From contig NZ_PVZF01000010.1 in NCBI RefSeq assembly GCF_003002055.1, positions 124,001 through 188,000 of the forward strand: 64,000 nucleotides of DNA, given 5' to 3'. This DNA comes from Kineococcus rhizosphaerae (lineage in GTDB: Bacteria; Actinomycetota; Actinomycetes; Actinomycetales; Kineococcaceae). The position numbers and the translations under genes are program-made. The notes below the pieces were generated by a model, which ran no database searches, had not been told where the DNA came from, and saw nothing but the letters and a program-made list of their open reading frames with translations. Numbering within the stretch: the stretch's first letter is position 1; each line of letters opens with the position of its first letter. Below, one piece after another: positions 60,439 to 64,000 of the stretch.

Positions 60439-61329
60439 ATGGCCAAGGAGATCTTCGTCGCCTTCGGCACGGACGTCGACGCCGTCGGCGGCTGGCTGGG
60501 CTCCTACGGCGGGGCCGACTCCCCCGACGACATCTCCCGCGGGATCTTCGCCGGCGAGGTCGGCGTCCCCCGGCTCCTGGAACTCTTCCGCCGCTACGAC
60601 CTGACCCAGACGTGGTTCTGGCCCGGGCACTCGGTGGAGACGTTCCCCGAGCAGTTCGACGCGTGCGTCGCCGCCGGTCACGAGATCGGGGTCCACGGCT
60701 ACAGCCACGAGAACCCCATCGCGATGTCCCGCGAGCAGGAGGAGACGGTCCTCGACCACTGCATCGACCTGATCTCGGCCCGCACCGGGAACCGCCCGAC
60801 CGGGTACGTCGCCCCGTGGTGGGAGTTCAGCACCGTCACCAACGAGATCCTGCTCGACCGCGGCATCCGCTACGACCACTCCCTGATGCACCGCGACTTC
60901 ACGCCGTACTACGTGCGCGTCGGCGACAGCTGGACGCCCATCGACTACGACAAGCCGGCCGGCGACTGGATGAAGCCCCTCGTCCGCGGCACCGAGACCG
61001 ACCTCGTCGAGATCCCCGCGAACTGGTACCTCGACGACCTGCCGCCGATGATGTTCATCAAGTCCAGCCCGAACAGCCACGGGTTCGTGAACCCCCGCGA
61101 CATCGAGCAGATGTGGCGCGACCAGTTCGACTGGGTGTACCGCGAGAACGACTACGCGGTGTTCACCATGACGATCCACCCGGACGTCTCCGGCCGTCCG
61201 CAGGTCCTCATGGCCCTGGAGCGGCTCATCGAGCACATCAGCGGCCACGCCGGGGTCACCTGGACCACGTTCGACGCCATCGCCACCGACTTCACCTCCC
61301 GCTTCCCGCGCACGGACGTGACCGCGTGA
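60439..61329 (+). CDS. PuuE-like polysaccharide-deacetylase-fold hydrolase
   Basis: 296-residue cytoplasmic NodB-fold enzyme. Motif 1 is [11 protein letters not shown], motif 2 HGYSHENP (H-x3-H), both as in PuuE allantoinases and cyclic-imide hydrolases, which act on cyclic amides and not on chitin. No signal peptide, against a wall-glycan deacetylase. ATG at 60439 has GGAAAGG 8 bases before. It follows the asparaginase gene by 31 bases, and overlaps the transporter gene (GTGA), so cyclic imide opening followed by amide hydrolysis is the best guess for the pathway. Confidence 0.8.
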   Translation: MAKEIFVAFGTDVDAVGGWLGSYGGADSPDDISRGIFAGEVGVPRLLELFRRYDLTQTWFWPGHSVETFPEQFDACVAAGHEIGVHGYSHENPIAMSREQEETVLDHCIDLISARTGNRPTGYVAPWWEFSTVTNEILLDRGIRYDHSLMHRDFTPYYVRVGDSWTPIDYDKPAGDWMKPLVRGTETDLVEIPANWYLDDLPPMMFIKSSPNSHGFVNPRDIEQMWRDQFDWVYRENDYAVFTMTIHPDVSGRPQVLMALERLIEHISGHAGVTWTTFDAIATDFTSRFPRTDVTA

Positions 61330-62660
61330 GCGCGCCGACGACCACGAAGGTCGAACCCTGGAACCGCACGATCACCCCGCGGACGCTGCTCGCGGTCTCG
61401 CTCGTGTGCTTCCTCGCCTGGGTGTTCTCGGTCTACGACTACACCCTCTTCGGCACCCTCCTGCCGGTCATCGCGAAGGACTTCGGCTGGTCCGACGCCT
61501 ACGCCGCCGGGATCAACACCTGGGTGACGGTCGGGGTGTTCCTCGTCTCCCTCGTCGTCGGCACCCTGCTCGACCGGTTCGGCCGCAAGCGCGCCCTGAT
61601 CATCACGGTCATCGGCGCGGCCATCTCCTCCGGTCTGACGGGGCTGGCCGCGGGCGCCGTCTCGCTCGTCCTGATCCGGGCGTTCTCCGGGTTCGGGGCC
61701 TCCGAGGAGGTCGTCAACGCGGTCTACCTCAACGAGGTGTACGCCAAGGCCAAGCGCCGCGGGTTCATGTACAGCTTCGTGCAGTCCGGCTGGCCCGTCG
61801 GCGCCCTCGTGGCCGCCGGCCTGACCGCGGTCATCCTGCCGCACCTGGGCTGGCGCTGGACGTTCGTCGTGGCCATGGTCCCGGCCGTCCTCGTCGCGAT
61901 CGCCGCCTCGCGGCTTCCGGAGTCGCCCGCGTACGCGGCGCTGAAGGAGGTCCGCCGGCTGCGCGAGGCCGGGGACGACGCGGCCGCCGGCGAGCTCGCC
62001 CGCGCCCACGGGCTGTCCGACACCGACCACCGGCCCTCGAAGGTCCGCGACGTCTTCACCCCGGAACTGCGCCGGCACACGATCTGCCTGGCGCTGGCGT
62101 GGCTGTTCAACTGGATGGCCATCCAGGTGTTCTCGGTGCTGGGCACCAGCGTCCTGACGAGCGCCAAGGGCTTCAGCTTCGACAACTCCCTCGTCGTGCT
62201 CGTCCTGGCGAACGCCGTCGGGTTCTGCGGGTACATCTTCCACGGCTGGGTCGGGGACCGGATCGGTCGCCGGACGACGATCATCGCCGGCTGGAGCGTC
62301 GGGGCCGTCGTCACCGCCGCCATGCTGCTGGGCCCGGACTCCAGCGCCTGGGTGATGGTCACCTACTCGCTGTCCCTGTTCTTCCTCACCGGCCCCTACG
62401 CCGCGCTGCTGTTCTACATGGGTGAGTCGTTCCCGGCCCAGGTCCGCGGCATGGGCACCAACGTCGCGCACGTCATGGGACCCGTGGGCGGGATCGCGGG
62501 CTCGGCCCTGCTGACGGTCCTGCTGTCCGCGGGCACGGGCATGCGGACGGCCGCGCTCGTCACCGGGTCGGTGTTCATGCTGCTGTCGGGCGTCGTGATG
62601 CTCGGGACCCGCGGCACCGGCAACCGCACCGTCGAGGTGGAGCAGGAGGCGCACGCGTGA
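61326..62660 (+). CDS. MFS transporter
   Basis: Secondary transporter of 444 residues with 12 helices. The MFS loop motif DRFGRKRA between helices 2 and 3 and GDRIGRRTT in the second half are seen, as is the [13 protein letters not shown] segment of the sugar/metabolite:H+ symporter branch. GTG 61326 overlaps the previous stop (GTGA). Likely importer of the operon's substrate. Confidence 0.88.
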   Translation: MSAPTTTKVEPWNRTITPRTLLAVSLVCFLAWVFSVYDYTLFGTLLPVIAKDFGWSDAYAAGINTWVTVGVFLVSLVVGTLLDRFGRKRALIITVIGAAISSGLTGLAAGAVSLVLIRAFSGFGASEEVVNAVYLNEVYAKAKRRGFMYSFVQSGWPVGALVAAGLTAVILPHLGWRWTFVVAMVPAVLVAIAASRLPESPAYAALKEVRRLREAGDDAAAGELARAHGLSDTDHRPSKVRDVFTPELRRHTICLALAWLFNWMAIQVFSVLGTSVLTSAKGFSFDNSLVVLVLANAVGFCGYIFHGWVGDRIGRRTTIIAGWSVGAVVTAAMLLGPDSSAWVMVTYSLSLFFLTGPYAALLFYMGESFPAQVRGMGTNVAHVMGPVGGIAGSALLTVLLSAGTGMRTAALVTGSVFMLLSGVVMLGTRGTGNRTVEVEQEAHA

Positions 62661-63439
62661 GCAGCAGGGACGACGGGCTCGAGGGCAAGGTCGCGGTCGT
62701 CACCGGCGGCGCCAGCGGGATCGGGCGGGCCTTGGCCGTCGCCTACGCGCGCGCCGGGGCGCACAGCGTCGTCGGCTTCTTCCCCGGCGACCCGCACGAC
62801 GTCGGCGACACGGTCGCGGCGGTCGAGGCGGCGGGCGGGCGCTGCCTGCCCGTGCCGGTCGACGTGGCCGACGCGGCCTCCGTCGACGCGCTCGCCGCCG
62901 CCGCGCACGAGGAGTTCGGCCGCCTCGACATCGGCGTGGCGGCTGCGGGGATCCTGCGCCGCGCGCCGCTGGCCGAGCTCGACGACGCCGCGTGGGACGC
63001 GATGCTCTCGGTGGACCTGACCGGGGTGCTGCGCACGTTCCGCGCGTGCGCCGGGCGGATGGACGGGCCCGGCGCCCTCGTGGCGGTGTCCTCCATCGCG
63101 GGCGGGGTCTACGGCTGGGACGACCACGCCCACTACGCGGCCGCGAAGTCCGGCGTCCTGGGGCTGTGCCGGTCGCTGGCGGTGGAACTGGCCCCCCGCG
63201 GGATCCGGGTGAACTCGGTGATCCCGGGCCTCATCGAGAGCCCGCAGTCGCTGGACCCGGTGAACTCGCTGGGACCCGACGGGCTGGCGGCGGCCGGGGC
63301 CTCCATCCCGCGGGGCCGGGTCGGGACCGTCGACGAGGCGGCCCGGGTCATCCGGTTCCTGACGAGCGAGGACTCCGCGTACGTCACCGGCCAGAGCCTG
63401 ATCGTGGACGGCGGCCTCACGGTCCGCTGGCCGAGCTGA
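62657..63439 (+). CDS. Short-chain dehydrogenase/reductase
   Basis: 260-residue classical SDR: VAVVTGGASGIGRALAVAYA, a GILRRA segment in place of NAG, SSIAGGVYGWDDHAHYAAAKSG (catalytic Ser and YAAAK) and SLIVDGGLTVRW end. GTG 62657 overlaps the MFS stop (GTGA). Should oxidise or reduce a hydroxyl intermediate in the operon pathway. Confidence 0.87.
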   Translation: MSSRDDGLEGKVAVVTGGASGIGRALAVAYARAGAHSVVGFFPGDPHDVGDTVAAVEAAGGRCLPVPVDVADAASVDALAAAAHEEFGRLDIGVAAAGILRRAPLAELDDAAWDAMLSVDLTGVLRTFRACAGRMDGPGALVAVSSIAGGVYGWDDHAHYAAAKSGVLGLCRSLAVELAPRGIRVNSVIPGLIESPQSLDPVNSLGPDGLAAAGASIPRGRVGTVDEAARVIRFLTSEDSAYVTGQSLIVDGGLTVRWPS

Positions 63440-63449
63440 GGAGGAACGC

Positions 63450-64000
63450 GTGCAGTTGCAGGGGACGTTGCACGGGAGGACAGCCCTGGTCACCGGGGCG
63501 GCCAGCGGCATCGGGAACGCCATCGCCCGGGCCTACGCGGCCGAGGGTGCCGCGGTCGTCGTCCTGGACCGGGACGCCGAGCGCGTCCAGGCGGTCGCGG
63601 CGCAGCTCGGCGCGGCCGGGGCGCACGCGGTCGACGTCACCGACGCCGACGCGACGAAGGAGGCCGTCGACGGGGTCGTCGCCGCGCACGGCCGGCTGGA
63701 CGTGCTGGTGAACTGCGCGGGGATCCTCACCGAGGTCCCGCTGGTGGAGATGGACGTCGCCACCTGGGACCGGATGATCGACGTGGACCTGCGCAGCGTC
63801 TTCCTCATGACCCGCTGGGCCGCACCGCACATGGTGGCCCAGCGCTGGGGACGGGTCGTCAACGTCGCCTCCCAGCTCGGTCTCAAGGGCGGCGAGTCGC
63901 TGACCCACTACAGCGCCGCGAAGGCCGGGGTCATCGGGTTCACCAAGGCCGCCGCCCGCGAACTCGCGCCCCACGGCGTCCTGGTGAACGCCATCGCCCC
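63450..64000 (+). CDS. Short-chain dehydrogenase/reductase (3' truncated by window)
   Basis: First 183 residues of a second classical SDR: TALVTGAASGIGNAIARAYA, VNCAGIL, VASQLGLKGGESLTHYSAAKAG with Ser and Y-x-x-x-K. GTG 63450 with GAGGAGGA upstream, 10 bases after the first SDR. The open frame continues past the window end; at least 60 residues are missing. Two adjacent SDRs suggest two redox steps in one pathway. Confidence 0.85.
   Translation, partial: MQLQGTLHGRTALVTGAASGIGNAIARAYAAEGAAVVVLDRDAERVQAVAAQLGAAGAHAVDVTDADATKEAVDGVVAAHGRLDVLVNCAGILTEVPLVEMDVATWDRMIDVDLRSVFLMTRWAAPHMVAQRWGRVVNVASQLGLKGGESLTHYSAAKAGVIGFTKAAARELAPHGVLVNAIA

Overview
The window is very GC-rich (strong G/C at third codon positions, many GTG starts, few intergenic gaps) and encodes decaprenyl-phospho-arabinose and galactofuran enzymes, LGFP-repeat exoproteins, NarL-type two-component proteins and IdeR/DmdR-type iron control. 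This points to an actinobacterium with an arabinogalactan-containing wall; gene content and base composition resemble Kineococcus/Kineosporiales, which is an inference. No rRNA, tRNA, CRISPR array, transposase or prophage gene was seen.

Region 1 (1-15,150): the end of dprE2, a GT-C glycosyltransferase, a secreted esterase, and four secreted wall proteins with LGFP repeats (two PGRP amidases, one M15-like peptidase, one SpoIID-like protein). Interleaved are a MerR/reductase pair and a Tat-exported DUF1800/DUF1501 pair. Region 2 (15,155-30,904, all minus strand): a tightly coupled array for galactan/arabinan assembly and export: GT4, a polytopic protein, a double GT2 protein (GlfT1-like first half), an acyltransferase, glf, glfT2, an ABC exporter pair, an AftB-like transferase, a PAP2 phosphatase, UbiA-type phosphoribosyltransferase, GtrA and GT87. 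Together these can make DPA and UDP-Galf, polymerise and export the galactan, and decorate it.

Region 3 (31,076-41,089): an Asp/Arg-rich secreted protein, a histidine kinase/response regulator pair, a BadF-type sugar kinase with a CSD-like protein, a lipid/glycan ABC exporter, a GT2/DUF2304 pair, a CWB2 cell-wall protein and UDP-glucose dehydrogenase. Region 4 (41,268-44,647): an iron-regulated siderophore-binding lipoprotein, an AraC/PhyH divergent pair and a TetR-controlled NTF2-like protein. Region 5 (44,703-51,453): TetR regulators and a fatty-acid module (MaoC hydratase, FabG4-like reductase, FadA2-like thiolase, acyl-CoA dehydrogenase) that parallels the htdX-fabG4-fadA2-fadE5 neighbourhood of mycobacteria. 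Region 6 (51,569-55,894): diguanylate cyclase, lipoate ligase with the accessory domain at the N terminus, a small protein, a membrane protein and a MerR regulator. Region 7 (55,926-64,000): a catabolic island with two LacI regulators, a PhyH dioxygenase, an asparaginase, a PuuE-like deacetylase-fold hydrolase, an MFS transporter and two SDRs, the last cut by the window edge.

The most unusual theme is a set of long palindromic elements at gene ends. Two related sequences also lie in frame inside glycosyltransferase-locus genes, one of them forming the linker that joins two GT2 domains.
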